Assembly (NCBI GenBank): GCA_029572965.1
Contig: JAKPQD010000383.1
Location: forward strand, 186,001-250,000
Direction of reading: 5' to 3'
Length of the DNA: 64,000 nucleotides
Source: Bacteroidota bacterium
GTDB lineage: Bacteria > Bacteroidota > Bacteroidia > Bacteroidales > DTGW01
The position numbers were made by a program, and so were the translations under genes. Positions 34,725 to 42,669 of this stretch are shown one piece after another; position 1 is the stretch's first letter, and the number at the start of each line of letters is the position of its first letter. The notes below the pieces were generated by a model. The model was given only the letters and a program-made list of their open reading frames with translations. It made no database searches and was not told the origin of the DNA.

Positions 34725-35492
34725 TTATTTTAATTTTTCAGCAATCAAATCGGCAACTTTTTTACCTGAAAGAAGCATCCCGCCAAAAATTGGGCCCATC
34801 CTGAACCCTCCACTGACTCCGTTTGATGCCATACCAGACACATAAAGCCCCGGGAAAATTTCTTTTGTATTCTCAACAGTAGTACGCTCGGCTTCATCAA
34901 CAGAAAGAGAACGTTCTCCCATTACTTTCCCAGTGGCGGTATTCAATTTTATGTTATTTTTACGTTCAAGGGTACGGGCAATGTCACAATCGTGGCCGGT
35001 TCCGTCTATTACCGCTTTTGCCATTATAAACAATGGGTCAACGTGCATGTGTTCTCGATGTACAGGCGACCAGTTTAAAACAATCCCGCAAACTTTATTA
35101 TCTTGAAATACAACATCTTCAATTGATGTACAATTGAAAATGGTTACTCCTGATTTGGTTGCATGATATATAAGGGCAGATGTAGCATGTACCGAATCTA
35201 ACGTATAATAATCTTTTTCAAAGTGCTTATATGTAATATGAAATTCATCAAGAATAAATAAAGCTTCTTTTTGCACCACTATTTCATTGAACATCATAGC
35301 GCCGCCCCACATGCCCCCTCCCGGAGCAAGCTTTCGTTCATATAAAGCAACCTTTAAGCCTTTTTGTGCTAAATAATAAGATGCAACTAACCCGGATGGG
35401 CCTCCTCCAACAATAGCAACATCAACCGATAAATTTTCTTTGAGTTTTTCAAAATACGAATCAACAATTCCTTTTGATACAATTTGTTCCAT
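34725..35492 (-). CDS. thi4: Thiazole synthase Thi4, sulfide-type (His in place of suicide Cys)
   Basis: The 255-residue FAD/NAD-fold protein has the dinucleotide-binding start VAIVGGGPSGLVASYYLAQKG (residues 25 on), GGGMWGGAMMFN and the C-terminal GFRMGPIFGGMLLSGKKVADLI. It uses NAD, glycine and a sulfur source to make the ADP-thiazole precursor. The residue aligned with yeast Cys205, which donates sulfur once per protein, is His150 in MHVDP. This is the arrangement of archaeal Thi4 enzymes that use free sulfide catalytically with iron. It replaces the ThiG/ThiH/ThiS route usual in Bacteroidota; none of those genes is in the window. It is the first gene under the TPP riboswitch. Confidence 0.94.
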   Translation of the reverse strand: MEQIVSKGIVDSYFEKLKENLSVDVAIVGGGPSGLVASYYLAQKGLKVALYERKLAPGGGMWGGAMMFNEIVVQKEALFILDEFHITYKHFEKDYYTLDSVHATSALIYHATKSGVTIFNCTSIEDVVFQDNKVCGIVLNWSPVHREHMHVDPLFIMAKAVIDGTGHDCDIARTLERKNNIKLNTATGKVMGERSLSVDEAERTTVENTKEIFPGLYVSGMASNGVSGGFRMGPIFGGMLLSGKKVADLIAEKLK

Positions 35493-35561
35493 TTTACTGT
35501 TTATTTAAGTTAAAAAAAATTAAATAAACAAGGAATAACCTTAATTAATGGTTGCTTCGTA

Positions 35562-35638
35562 TATTTCACTTTCCTACGCAGGTATTATCCTGATCAGGTT
35601 AAAGGGTATAATCTCAGCCTTAATAAGGCACCCCTAGT
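35562..35638 (-). ncRNA. TPP riboswitch (THI element)
   Basis: Read on the minus strand, the conserved order is visible: ACTAGGGGTGCC, GGCTGAGA, ACCCTTTAACCTGATC, GGATAATACCTGCGTAGGAA, with a short P3 stem (CCTTATTAAGG) of usual form. It ends about 70 bases before the thi4 start codon. Thiamine pyrophosphate binding should lower expression of thi4-thiE-thiC-thiD. No strong intrinsic terminator follows, so translational control at the thi4 ribosome-binding site is the more likely mode. Confidence 0.95.
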
Positions 35639-35648
35639 TTATTTTGCA

Positions 35649-35656
35649 CAAATGTA
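35649..35656 (-). promoter_or_regulatory. -7 box (TACATTTG) for the thi operon
   Basis: TACATTTG on the minus strand matches TAnnTTTG and lies about 10 bases before the first paired bases of the riboswitch, exactly where a leader-RNA promoter is expected. Confidence 0.65.
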
Positions 35657-35757
35657 TGACAATTTTTTTAATCTTCTTTATAAACAGGAGGGTTAACCCC
35701 AATTATTGAAATACCATTTTTAATGAAGACTTTTTGAGCCGTAAAATATCAAAGAGT

Positions 35758-36759
35758 TTATTTTTTATTTCTCCAAAACTGCACAAAGGCTTTTTGTTTC
35801 ATAATGCCTACTGGCCCTTCGTAGATGCCTCCACCTCCGCCTGAGTCATAAACTCGTACAGCTAATGTATTTTCTTTATTAGGGATAAGTAAGCTACCAT
35901 CTATATAATATACTCTTAATTGGTTGTAACGTGTCCCGGCATCCATACTGATAAGGGTCTTTGGGGTGCCAATGTAGGTGCCGTTGAGGTACACCTCGTC
36001 CTGGTCATCTATTTTTCCAAGCACTATAACCACTCTGTCGTTGGCCAGACCTTCTGAGGCTACAAATGTTTTTCGGTACCAGGCAAAACCGTCATAGTCT
36101 TTGTATCCTTGCTCTTCCCAATATTTAGGGACGTATAACTTGTTCCAACGCGAATCGTCGAATGTTGGTTTTTTATAATCAGCTTTGTCCCCGACTTTAA
36201 ATTGCCACATACCGCTAAGGTTAATTTCGAAAGGAGGTTTTTGTTCTCCTAAAAACAAAGCTATATCGCCATCAACAATACCTCCTTCGCGTTCGCCATC
36301 ATAAACTTTTACTACAATGGTATTATATCTTCCTATATTGACATACTCTGATGGAATTACATATTTGCGGTAAACATTATATGCAGTTGAAAAGTCCGGA
36401 GGAAAAGTACCCGAAAAGCCAACCAGCTTGCCGTTAAAATATACCTCGTCACAATCGTCTATTCGGCCCAAAGAAAGTATTAAGTCCCTGTCTTCGGGAA
36501 AATCTTTAATTACTACCTTTTTCCGATAGCAGGCATATCCGTCATATCCGTAAAACCCTTGGTCTTCCCAGTTTTTCGGGACAAACACTTCGTCCCAGTC
36601 GGCATCGTTGTACTCTGGTTTTATCCATTCGTTTTTGAAGCCAAGTGCAAACTTCCAACTCCCTCTCAGGCTGGCAATTCTTGTATCACCAGCTTTAGAT
36701 GTAAAGCTGAGGACAAGTAAGCAACCCAATATTAACCATCTTCTGCACATTGTCGGCAA
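35758..36759 (-). CDS. Secreted protein with two GH2-type sugar-binding-like jelly-roll domains
   Basis: The 333-residue protein has a signal peptide (residues 1-23) and two similar domains (about 27-175 and 180-325). Each shows LxGxWxFxxGD..., a DDSxWxxxxVPKxWExQGYxxYDGxAWYRK stretch, a GxIDDxDEVYxNG strand pair and a terminal NTLAVRVYDxxxxGGIxxGP. This is the galactose-binding-like fold that begins beta-galactosidase/glucuronidase (GH2) enzymes, but no catalytic barrel follows. Glycan binding is inferred. It lies 11 bases after a 355-residue paralogue and is probably co-transcribed with it. Confidence 0.82.
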   Translation of the reverse strand: MPTMCRRWLILGCLLVLSFTSKAGDTRIASLRGSWKFALGFKNEWIKPEYNDADWDEVFVPKNWEDQGFYGYDGYACYRKKVVIKDFPEDRDLILSLGRIDDCDEVYFNGKLVGFSGTFPPDFSTAYNVYRKYVIPSEYVNIGRYNTIVVKVYDGEREGGIVDGDIALFLGEQKPPFEINLSGMWQFKVGDKADYKKPTFDDSRWNKLYVPKYWEEQGYKDYDGFAWYRKTFVASEGLANDRVVIVLGKIDDQDEVYLNGTYIGTPKTLISMDAGTRYNQLRVYYIDGSLLIPNKENTLAVRVYDSGGGGGIYEGPVGIMKQKAFVQFWRNKK

Positions 36760-36770
36760 TTTTCAAAATA

Positions 36771-37838
36771 TCATTCAAAAAAATTTCCAAAATAAAAGTT
36801 TTCTACTCCTTTGATTTGGTTTTCGTTTTTTCGGCGCATATCTTCCCAGCTGTTTTTATTGGTAATACCTATTGGCCCTTCGTAAATACCGCCTACTCCG
36901 CCATGGTCAAAAACCCTGACTGCAATTACATTTATTCCGGGTTTCAAAAGGTTTTTAGGTATTTTATAACCTCGCAGAATCTTGTAAAGATCGTGATTAT
37001 GAAAGTAGGTATTGCCAAATAATGTCTTGCTCCAGTTTTGGCCAATGAGTTTCCCGTTGACGTAAACCTGGTCGTAGTCGTCAATTTTTCCAAGCACAAG
37101 ATATTTGTTATCCAAATCCATGCCCGGGTCAATCTCAAATTTGTAACGGTACCAGGCATATCCGTAAAATCCCCAATAACCTTGCGACTGCCAGCTCTGT
37201 GGGACTTTAATAGTTTTCCAACTGCTATCGTCATAATTAATGTCGGCATATTCAGTTCTGTCTTTAATAGAAAACTTCCATTCGCCATCCAGCTTATAGT
37301 CGAGGTTTTCTTCATCTTCGTTATATACAAGTCTTACCGGGCCGCTTGTTATACCTCCATCGCGTTGATCATCATAAACTCTGACAGCAATAATGTTCTC
37401 GGAGTTATAATTGAGAATGTTAGCTGGTATTCGGTAAATTCGTTCGTTACCATAGCCTGAGGTATAATTGGGGGCAAATTTGCCCGTTTGCCCAATTAAA
37501 TGGCCATTGATAAATATTTTGTCCACATCGTCAATGTTGCCAATTTGCAGGCAAATGTCATATTTTGAGGCTCCTTGTGGCAAGCTGAACGATTTTCGGT
37601 ACCAGGCATAACCGTCATATTCAACGTAGCCTTGGTTTTCCCAGCTTGAGGGGACTTTAATCTGGTCCCATTTGCTATCGTCAAATTTTACTGCCGACCA
37701 GTCTTTTTCGTCTCCAAGGCTAAACAGCCATGTACCAGACAAGTTGACCAATGTCCGCAGGTTTGACGAAGCAGGGATATTGGTAATGCTGCATCCTGTC
37801 AGCATTAGTAGAAATAATATTTTTACTATTGTTTTCAT
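36771..37838 (-). CDS. Lipoprotein with two GH2-type sugar-binding-like jelly-roll domains
   Basis: The 355-residue paralogue of the next gene has a lipoprotein signal (lipobox LTGC, Cys16). Its two jelly-roll domains (about 28-175 and 182-330) carry the same repeated motifs: VPSSWENQGYVEYDGYAWYRKSF, GNIDDVDKIFINGHLIGQ and IAVRVYDDQRDGGITSGP in the first, with equivalents in the second. It ends in a short basic tail. Together the two genes encode four related domains, one pair lipid-anchored and one pair soluble. No glycosidase catalytic domain is present. It is first in the two-gene unit. Confidence 0.82.
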   Translation of the reverse strand: MKTIVKILFLLMLTGCSITNIPASSNLRTLVNLSGTWLFSLGDEKDWSAVKFDDSKWDQIKVPSSWENQGYVEYDGYAWYRKSFSLPQGASKYDICLQIGNIDDVDKIFINGHLIGQTGKFAPNYTSGYGNERIYRIPANILNYNSENIIAVRVYDDQRDGGITSGPVRLVYNEDEENLDYKLDGEWKFSIKDRTEYADINYDDSSWKTIKVPQSWQSQGYWGFYGYAWYRYKFEIDPGMDLDNKYLVLGKIDDYDQVYVNGKLIGQNWSKTLFGNTYFHNHDLYKILRGYKIPKNLLKPGINVIAVRVFDHGGVGGIYEGPIGITNKNSWEDMRRKNENQIKGVENFYFGNFFE

Positions 37839-37981
37839 TTCTTTTGTTTTTACATATCACTGGTGGTACAATGATAAAACTATTTTATATGTTATTTTTC
37901 TGTTAATTGTAAAAAGATGTAAAAGTTTAGTTTGTTGGTTGCCCTCCATTCATTGAGCGCGTTTGTAACATGTCCTATCAG

Positions 37982-38341
37982 TTACCTAACCTTAAACCAA
38001 ACTTTTATGTAATATTTACCTTGTTTAAGGGTTGTTGGCTCAATATCCAGTCTATCTACCACCAATTCTAAACTTCTGGCCATATCTCTGTCTTCATAGT
38101 CCACATTGGTAAAAGAAATCTTGCCTTTTGTATCAACCTGGAAGTAAACCAACGCAAACGTATTATCCATTTCGCGGGTCATTTCCAATTTATCTTCAAT
38201 AAAGTTGCTCACTTTCCGGGTGATTTCGTTACTTATTGAATTCTCCACAGAATTGCTGGTTACAGCTTCAGTAGCTTTTACACTTACCCCTAATGTTAAT
38301 AAGAACATTACACTTACTAAAAAAATTTCTCTTGTTTTCAT
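37982..38341 (-). CDS. Small secreted protein with TonB-C-like region
   Basis: Starting at MKTREIFLVSVMF (an in-frame Met 32 codons upstream is not followed by a signal-like sequence), the protein is 119 residues. A signal peptide covers residues 1-22. The mature part has a helix (NEITRKVSNFIEDKL), then FALVYFQVDTKGKISFTNVDYEDRDMARSLELVVDRLDI and KYYIKVWFKV, a pattern like the beta-alpha-beta fold of TonB C-terminal or related energy-independent domains. No membrane anchor is present. It is divergent from the histidine kinase gene, sharing a 172-base regulatory interval with it. Function unknown. Confidence 0.6.
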   Translation of the reverse strand: MKTREIFLVSVMFLLTLGVSVKATEAVTSNSVENSISNEITRKVSNFIEDKLEMTREMDNTFALVYFQVDTKGKISFTNVDYEDRDMARSLELVVDRLDIEPTTLKQGKYYIKVWFKVR

Positions 38342-38513
38342 TTTCTTAAAATTTATTGTTATTACATTTTGTCCATGAATCACGATACAAAAGTATGCCG
38401 GGATATGTAAGCCTTTAGTCATAAGGTGTAAAGCCATGCAACCAATTGTAAAAATTTGTAAAGAGTGAGTTGAATGGTGTTTTTTTCAGAAAGTATTGTG
38501 TAATTTCGTTTCC

Positions 38514-40058
38514 ATGTTTAAGAAATACACCTATATAATATTATTCAATGCATTGCTGCTTCCGGCGGTATTGTTTGCTATTTTTGAATTTTCGGCTTTG
38601 AGCAGCAATGAAAAAGTTATTCAGCAGGTGTATAACAACCAGCTCGAAACCATTGTCTTTTCTGTCAATCAGTATTCTGATGACATTATTAGTTCCTGGG
38701 CTGAAAAAATCAATTACTTCCTGACAGAATACAACAATCCGGCCGATACCTTGAGAAAATACCTGAAAAGCAAGGTTCAGTTAAGCAACGTTTTTTTGTG
38801 GAAAAACAACAAGGTACTTTCGTTGGATAAAAACATACAGCCCCCTAAAATTGTTTATATTGAACGGTTAATTAAGATTAATGATAAACAAATCAGGAAA
38901 AACAAAAGTTATTTGAATGTAAACTATAGAAAAAATGAGCCTCTTGGAACTGATGAGGCGCAAAAAAAACTTTACCTAGCTTTTTGGTCAGGCGTTAACC
39001 CTGAAAGCGCCCAACTGTGCGTAATGGAGATAGATATAAGCAAATTTGTAAAAGAAGTCATAGCTGTGCGGTTGCAGGTAAGTGTTGAGAAAGAATTTTA
39101 TGTTGCAGTTTTCAACAGGGCTGCCAATAATGATTTAGTATATTTTTCTGAATATAATAAAACCCCGCCGGCTTTTAATTTTCGCAAAAACCTTTGGCTT
39201 TTTCCTAATTACGATATAGCCGTGCAAATAAAGAAAAACACTATTGAAGATGTTGTAAAGTCAAGACTTTTGTTAAACATTTCGCTGTTTGCCTTTATTG
39301 AATTGTTATTTGTGCTTGTAGCTGTGTTGATATTCCGCTTTACGCGAAAAGAAATGAAGCTGGCTAAGCTAAAGTCTGAATTTATCTCTAATGTATCACA
39401 CGAAATCCGCACACCGCTTGCGCTTATTAATATGTACATCGAAACGCTGGACATGGGGCGCATCAAACCTGAAGAAAAAGTAAAAGAATATTACCAGGTT
39501 ATTTTACAAGAAACCCAACGTTTGTCAGGCATTGTTAACAATATCCTGAATTTTTCAAAGTTAGAAAGCGGAAAAACAACGTTTAACTTTGAAATAAACC
39601 CCGTAAATTGCTTGGTAGATGAAGTGTTGAGCACCTATAACTTTCATTTAAAAAACAAAGGTTTTGTTTTAAAAACAGAACTGGCAGAAGATATTTTGAA
39701 AGTGAAGGTTGATAAACGCTCAATATGCGATGTACTGGTCAATTTGCTTGACAATGCTGTTAAATATAGTGCAGAGGTTAAAGAAATAACTATTCGTACA
39801 GGGGTTAAGTCGGGTTGGGTTTATATAGAAGTGGCCGATAAAGGAATTGGCATTTCAAAAGAAAACCAACGCTTTATATTTGACCAGTTTTATCGTGTTA
39901 CACAGGGTAACCTTGCACACCATGCCAAAGGAACGGGTTTGGGGCTTTCTATTGTAAAGTATGTAGTAGAAGCCCATAATGGCAAAATAGAAGTTGACAG
40001 TACCGAAGGGAAAGGGAGTATATTTAGGGTGCTGTTGCCCATAAAATATGATGTTTAA
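38514..40058 (+). CDS. Sensor histidine kinase
   Basis: From the start MFKKYTYIIL the protein is 514 residues. TM1 is near residues 4-24, a periplasmic sensor region spans about 30-255, and TM2 is at about 258-280. A HisKA domain with SNVSHEIRTPLALINMYIETL (phospho-acceptor His) follows, then a HATPase_c domain with LVNLLDNAVKYS, DKGIGIS and GTGLGLSIVKYVVEAHNG. It autophosphorylates and passes phosphate to the response regulator encoded 18 bases downstream. The sensor part has no domain I recognise. An in-frame Met six codons earlier is possible but adds no signal. Confidence 0.94.
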   Translation: MFKKYTYIILFNALLLPAVLFAIFEFSALSSNEKVIQQVYNNQLETIVFSVNQYSDDIISSWAEKINYFLTEYNNPADTLRKYLKSKVQLSNVFLWKNNKVLSLDKNIQPPKIVYIERLIKINDKQIRKNKSYLNVNYRKNEPLGTDEAQKKLYLAFWSGVNPESAQLCVMEIDISKFVKEVIAVRLQVSVEKEFYVAVFNRAANNDLVYFSEYNKTPPAFNFRKNLWLFPNYDIAVQIKKNTIEDVVKSRLLLNISLFAFIELLFVLVAVLIFRFTRKEMKLAKLKSEFISNVSHEIRTPLALINMYIETLDMGRIKPEEKVKEYYQVILQETQRLSGIVNNILNFSKLESGKTTFNFEINPVNCLVDEVLSTYNFHLKNKGFVLKTELAEDILKVKVDKRSICDVLVNLLDNAVKYSAEVKEITIRTGVKSGWVYIEVADKGIGISKENQRFIFDQFYRVTQGNLAHHAKGTGLGLSIVKYVVEAHNGKIEVDSTEGKGSIFRVLLPIKYDV

Positions 40059-40076
40059 AAAATAAATATTACAGAT

Positions 40077-40772
40077 ATGCATAAAATATTGGTAGTAGAA
40101 GACGAACAGGCCATGTTGCTCGGGCTTCGCGATAATCTTGAGATTGAAGGTTACGAAGTGGACACTGCCAACAACGGCGCTGACGGATTGAATAAAATCC
40201 TGGAAAACGAATACAACCTGATAATTCTGGATGTGATGCTTCCGCAAATGTCGGGGTTTGATGTTTGCCGCACAGTGCGAAAACGCGGAAAGAAAGTGCC
40301 AATTATCCTCTTAACAGCTAAAGGAGAAGAGATTGATAAGGTATTTGGCTTAGAAATAGGGGCTGACGATTACATTACCAAGCCATTTAGCCTGCGCGAG
40401 CTGCTTGCACGTATTAAGGCTATTCTTCGCCGTACTGCTACTATAGAAAGTGATGTTGAACAAGGTAAACTACCCCAAAAAATTGGTCGTTTGCAGGTAA
40501 ACTTTACCAGCTATGTAGCTACGGACGAGACTGGGGCAGAAGTGAAGCTTTCGCACAAAGAATTTGAGCTGTTGCATTACTTTGTAAAAAACAGCGGCCA
40601 GGTAATCAGCCGTGACGAGCTGATTAAAAACGTATGGAACTATAATTACGAGATGACTACCCGTACCATTGATAATTTTGTGGTCAAACTCCGTCAAAAG
40701 ATTGAGGTAAATCCTAATGAACCTCATCTAATCCTTACAGTGCATGGCACCGGGTATAAAATGGTGTTGTAA
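40077..40772 (+). CDS. OmpR/PhoB-family response regulator
   Basis: The 231-residue protein has a receiver domain (ILVVEDE, phospho-acceptor Asp52 in LILDVMLP-type IILDVMLPQMSG, LLTAKG with the conserved Lys) and a C-terminal winged helix (about 135-230, LSHKEFELLHYFVKNSGQVISRDELI, NFVVKLRQKI). It is the partner of the kinase 18 bases upstream. Its targets are unknown, though the divergent small secreted protein is a candidate by position. Confidence 0.95.
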   Translation: MHKILVVEDEQAMLLGLRDNLEIEGYEVDTANNGADGLNKILENEYNLIILDVMLPQMSGFDVCRTVRKRGKKVPIILLTAKGEEIDKVFGLEIGADDYITKPFSLRELLARIKAILRRTATIESDVEQGKLPQKIGRLQVNFTSYVATDETGAEVKLSHKEFELLHYFVKNSGQVISRDELIKNVWNYNYEMTTRTIDNFVVKLRQKIEVNPNEPHLILTVHGTGYKMVL

Positions 40773-40876
40773 TAAAATCTTAAAACATAACCATTGTCCA
40801 CTCCAACTTTTATTCTCTTAATTTTTCAACTTAATAAAGTCAACACTAACCAGCATGACATAAAAAACTAAAAAAA

Positions 40877-40908
40877 TTGTACAATTATTAAAAAATATTC
40901 TATTTTTG
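40877..40908 (+). promoter_or_regulatory. Bacteroidota-type promoter for L31
   Basis: ATTG (TTG at 40877-40879), a 21-base spacer and TATTTTTG (40901-40908) fit the -33/-7 consensus. The start codon is 85 bases beyond the -7 box, leaving room for a leader in which ribosomal proteins often regulate themselves. Confidence 0.65.
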
Positions 40909-40993
40909 CAGCCCGTTGAATTTTGTTTTTAACGGAACAAAAAGCAGGCGAAAACTTGCAAAAAATATAGAAAACTGAATAAAAAATAAGATA

Positions 40994-41260
40994 ATGAAAA
41001 AAGAAATTCATCCGAAAACATATAGGCTGGTTGCCTTTAAGGATATGTCGAATGATTATACTTTCATTTGCCGTTCTGCTGCTGCTTCTAAAGAAAGTAT
41101 TACTATTGAAGGGGTTGAATACCCTTTAATCAAACTTGAAATTTCAAACACTTCACATCCTTTCTACACAGGAAAAATGAAGTTGGTTGATACTGCCGGT
41201 CGTGTTGATAAGTTCATGAACCGCTATAAAGACCACTTTGACAAGAAAAAAGGTAAATAA
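40994..41260 (+). CDS. rpmE2: 50S ribosomal protein L31, type B
   Basis: This 88-residue protein has the type-B L31 form (MKKEIHPKTYRLVAFKDMSNDYTFICRS...ISNTSHPFYTGKMKLVDTAGRVDKFMNRY). It lacks the CxxC zinc motif of type A, as in the main L31 of Bacteroidota. It binds the central protuberance of the large subunit and bridges to the small one. It is monocistronic, with a clear promoter and a hairpin terminator. Confidence 0.97.
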   Translation: MKKEIHPKTYRLVAFKDMSNDYTFICRSAAASKESITIEGVEYPLIKLEISNTSHPFYTGKMKLVDTAGRVDKFMNRYKDHFDKKKGK

Positions 41261-41282
41261 TTAAGACTTTTTATAGAATCTT

Positions 41283-41315
41283 AAAAACTCCGGTATAATT
41301 TTATCGGAGTTTTTT
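41283..41315 (+). terminator. Hairpin terminator of the L31 gene
   Basis: Arms AAAAACTCCG and CGGAGTTTTT around a 12-base loop end in a T-run, 22 bases after the L31 stop. Confidence 0.88.
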
Positions 41316-41345
41316 GTTTATAAACTTTTTGACAAAATTTTCAGT

Positions 41346-42530
41346 ATGAAGAATATTATACTTTTTGATGATTGCAGGGTTCAATTGTTGCCACTTACTT
41401 ATACCCGCCCTGTTGCTGAGCTTCGTGTAGGTATTACTACAATTAGTGAGAAATGGCAATACTTTTTGGGAGATAAGGTTAGCTTTTATACTGAAAAATA
41501 CCTTTCGGAGAAGTTTCCTCTTTGCATTGAGGAAGACAACTATTTGATAAATGGAAGCATTATTCCTGATGCAGCTCTGGTTAGCGCCATTGAAAAACTC
41601 CAAACTGCTGACGTGCTTGTTAAAGCAAATACTATCATTGCTTGCCGTATGAATAAAGCTGCTACAGCGTCTTTTAATAATCAAATATCTGAAGCAGGGA
41701 AGACAATACAATATAGCGGAGAATATTTACAGGTTAAAAATACCTGGGATATTTTTGAATTAAACGACAAGTTGCTGCGTATTGATTTTCAAACTCTTAC
41801 TTCTGGCCGGAATTCTCAGCCAATAAGCAAAACAAACAACGTCATTTCTCCAGAAAATATATTTATTGAAGAAGGGGCAAAGGTTGAATGCTCAATATTA
41901 AATGCATCTACAGGGCCTATATATATAGGCAAAGAAGCTGAAATTATGGAAGGCTGCATGGTTCGTGGCCCCTTAGCTTTGTGCGACCATAGTGTACTTA
42001 AAATGGGAGCAAAGATATATGGAGCTACAACTATTGGACCAGGTTCAAAGGTTGGAGGAGAAGTACACAATAGCGTATTTTTTGCAAACTCTAATAAAGC
42101 TCATGATGGATTTCTTGGCAATTCTGTTCTTGGCGAATGGTGCAACCTGGGAGCCGATACCAATAACTCAAACCTCAAAAATAATTACGCTGAAGTAAAG
42201 TTGTGGAATTATGCTACAGAACGATTTGTAAATACAGGCCTTCAATTTTGTGGGCTAATAATGGGCGACCACTCTAAGTGTGCTATAAATACAATGTTTA
42301 ATACAGGTACTGTTGTTGGGGTAAGTGCTAACATTTTTGGTGCAGGTTTCCCGCGCAATTTTATCCCTTCATTTACATGGGGTGGAGCACATGGGCTCGA
42401 CACTTATCCATTAAACAAAGCTATTGAAACAGCCCAAAAAGTGTTTGGACGCCGTAAAAAAGACTTTTCAGAGATAGAACAAAATATTTTTAAACAAATT
42501 TTTATCCAGTCCGAAAAATACCGACGTTAA
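41346..42530 (+). CDS. GlmU-like putative sugar nucleotidyltransferase/acyltransferase
   Basis: The 394-residue protein matches the Bacteroidota-specific GlmU-like family. It starts MKNIILFDDCRVQLLPLTYTRPVAELRVGITTI, with the LTYTRPVAELR element conserved. A reduced nucleotidyltransferase-like domain (about 1-150) is followed by a left-handed beta-helix of hexapeptide repeats (about 165-330) with VRGPLALCDHSVLKMGAKIYGATTIGPGSKVGGE. By family it is thought to replace GlmU in making UDP-GlcNAc. The classical pyrophosphorylase GXGTRM motif is not obvious here. It lies 86 bases after L31 and before lon. Confidence 0.85.
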   Translation: MKNIILFDDCRVQLLPLTYTRPVAELRVGITTISEKWQYFLGDKVSFYTEKYLSEKFPLCIEEDNYLINGSIIPDAALVSAIEKLQTADVLVKANTIIACRMNKAATASFNNQISEAGKTIQYSGEYLQVKNTWDIFELNDKLLRIDFQTLTSGRNSQPISKTNNVISPENIFIEEGAKVECSILNASTGPIYIGKEAEIMEGCMVRGPLALCDHSVLKMGAKIYGATTIGPGSKVGGEVHNSVFFANSNKAHDGFLGNSVLGEWCNLGADTNNSNLKNNYAEVKLWNYATERFVNTGLQFCGLIMGDHSKCAINTMFNTGTVVGVSANIFGAGFPRNFIPSFTWGGAHGLDTYPLNKAIETAQKVFGRRKKDFSEIEQNIFKQIFIQSEKYRR

Positions 42531-42639
42531 GCATATTTTTTTTGGCATAACTATTGATACTAATTAGCCTCCTGCTATAACAAACACTGTATATAGTTGT
42601 TGTAACAATGAGGTTAAAATTATTTTTAAGTAAAACGTT

Positions 42640-42652
42640 TGACATTTTGTCA
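42640..42652. promoter_or_regulatory. TGACA-TTT-TGTCA palindrome upstream of lon
   Basis: A perfect palindrome ends 17 bases before the lon start codon and continues with ATAACATAA. The half TTTTGTCATA is shared with the palindrome at 56593-56608, upstream of the fibronectin-III gene. It could be an operator; no known factor can be named. Confidence 0.35.
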
Positions 42653-42669
42653 TAACATAATGGCACAAT

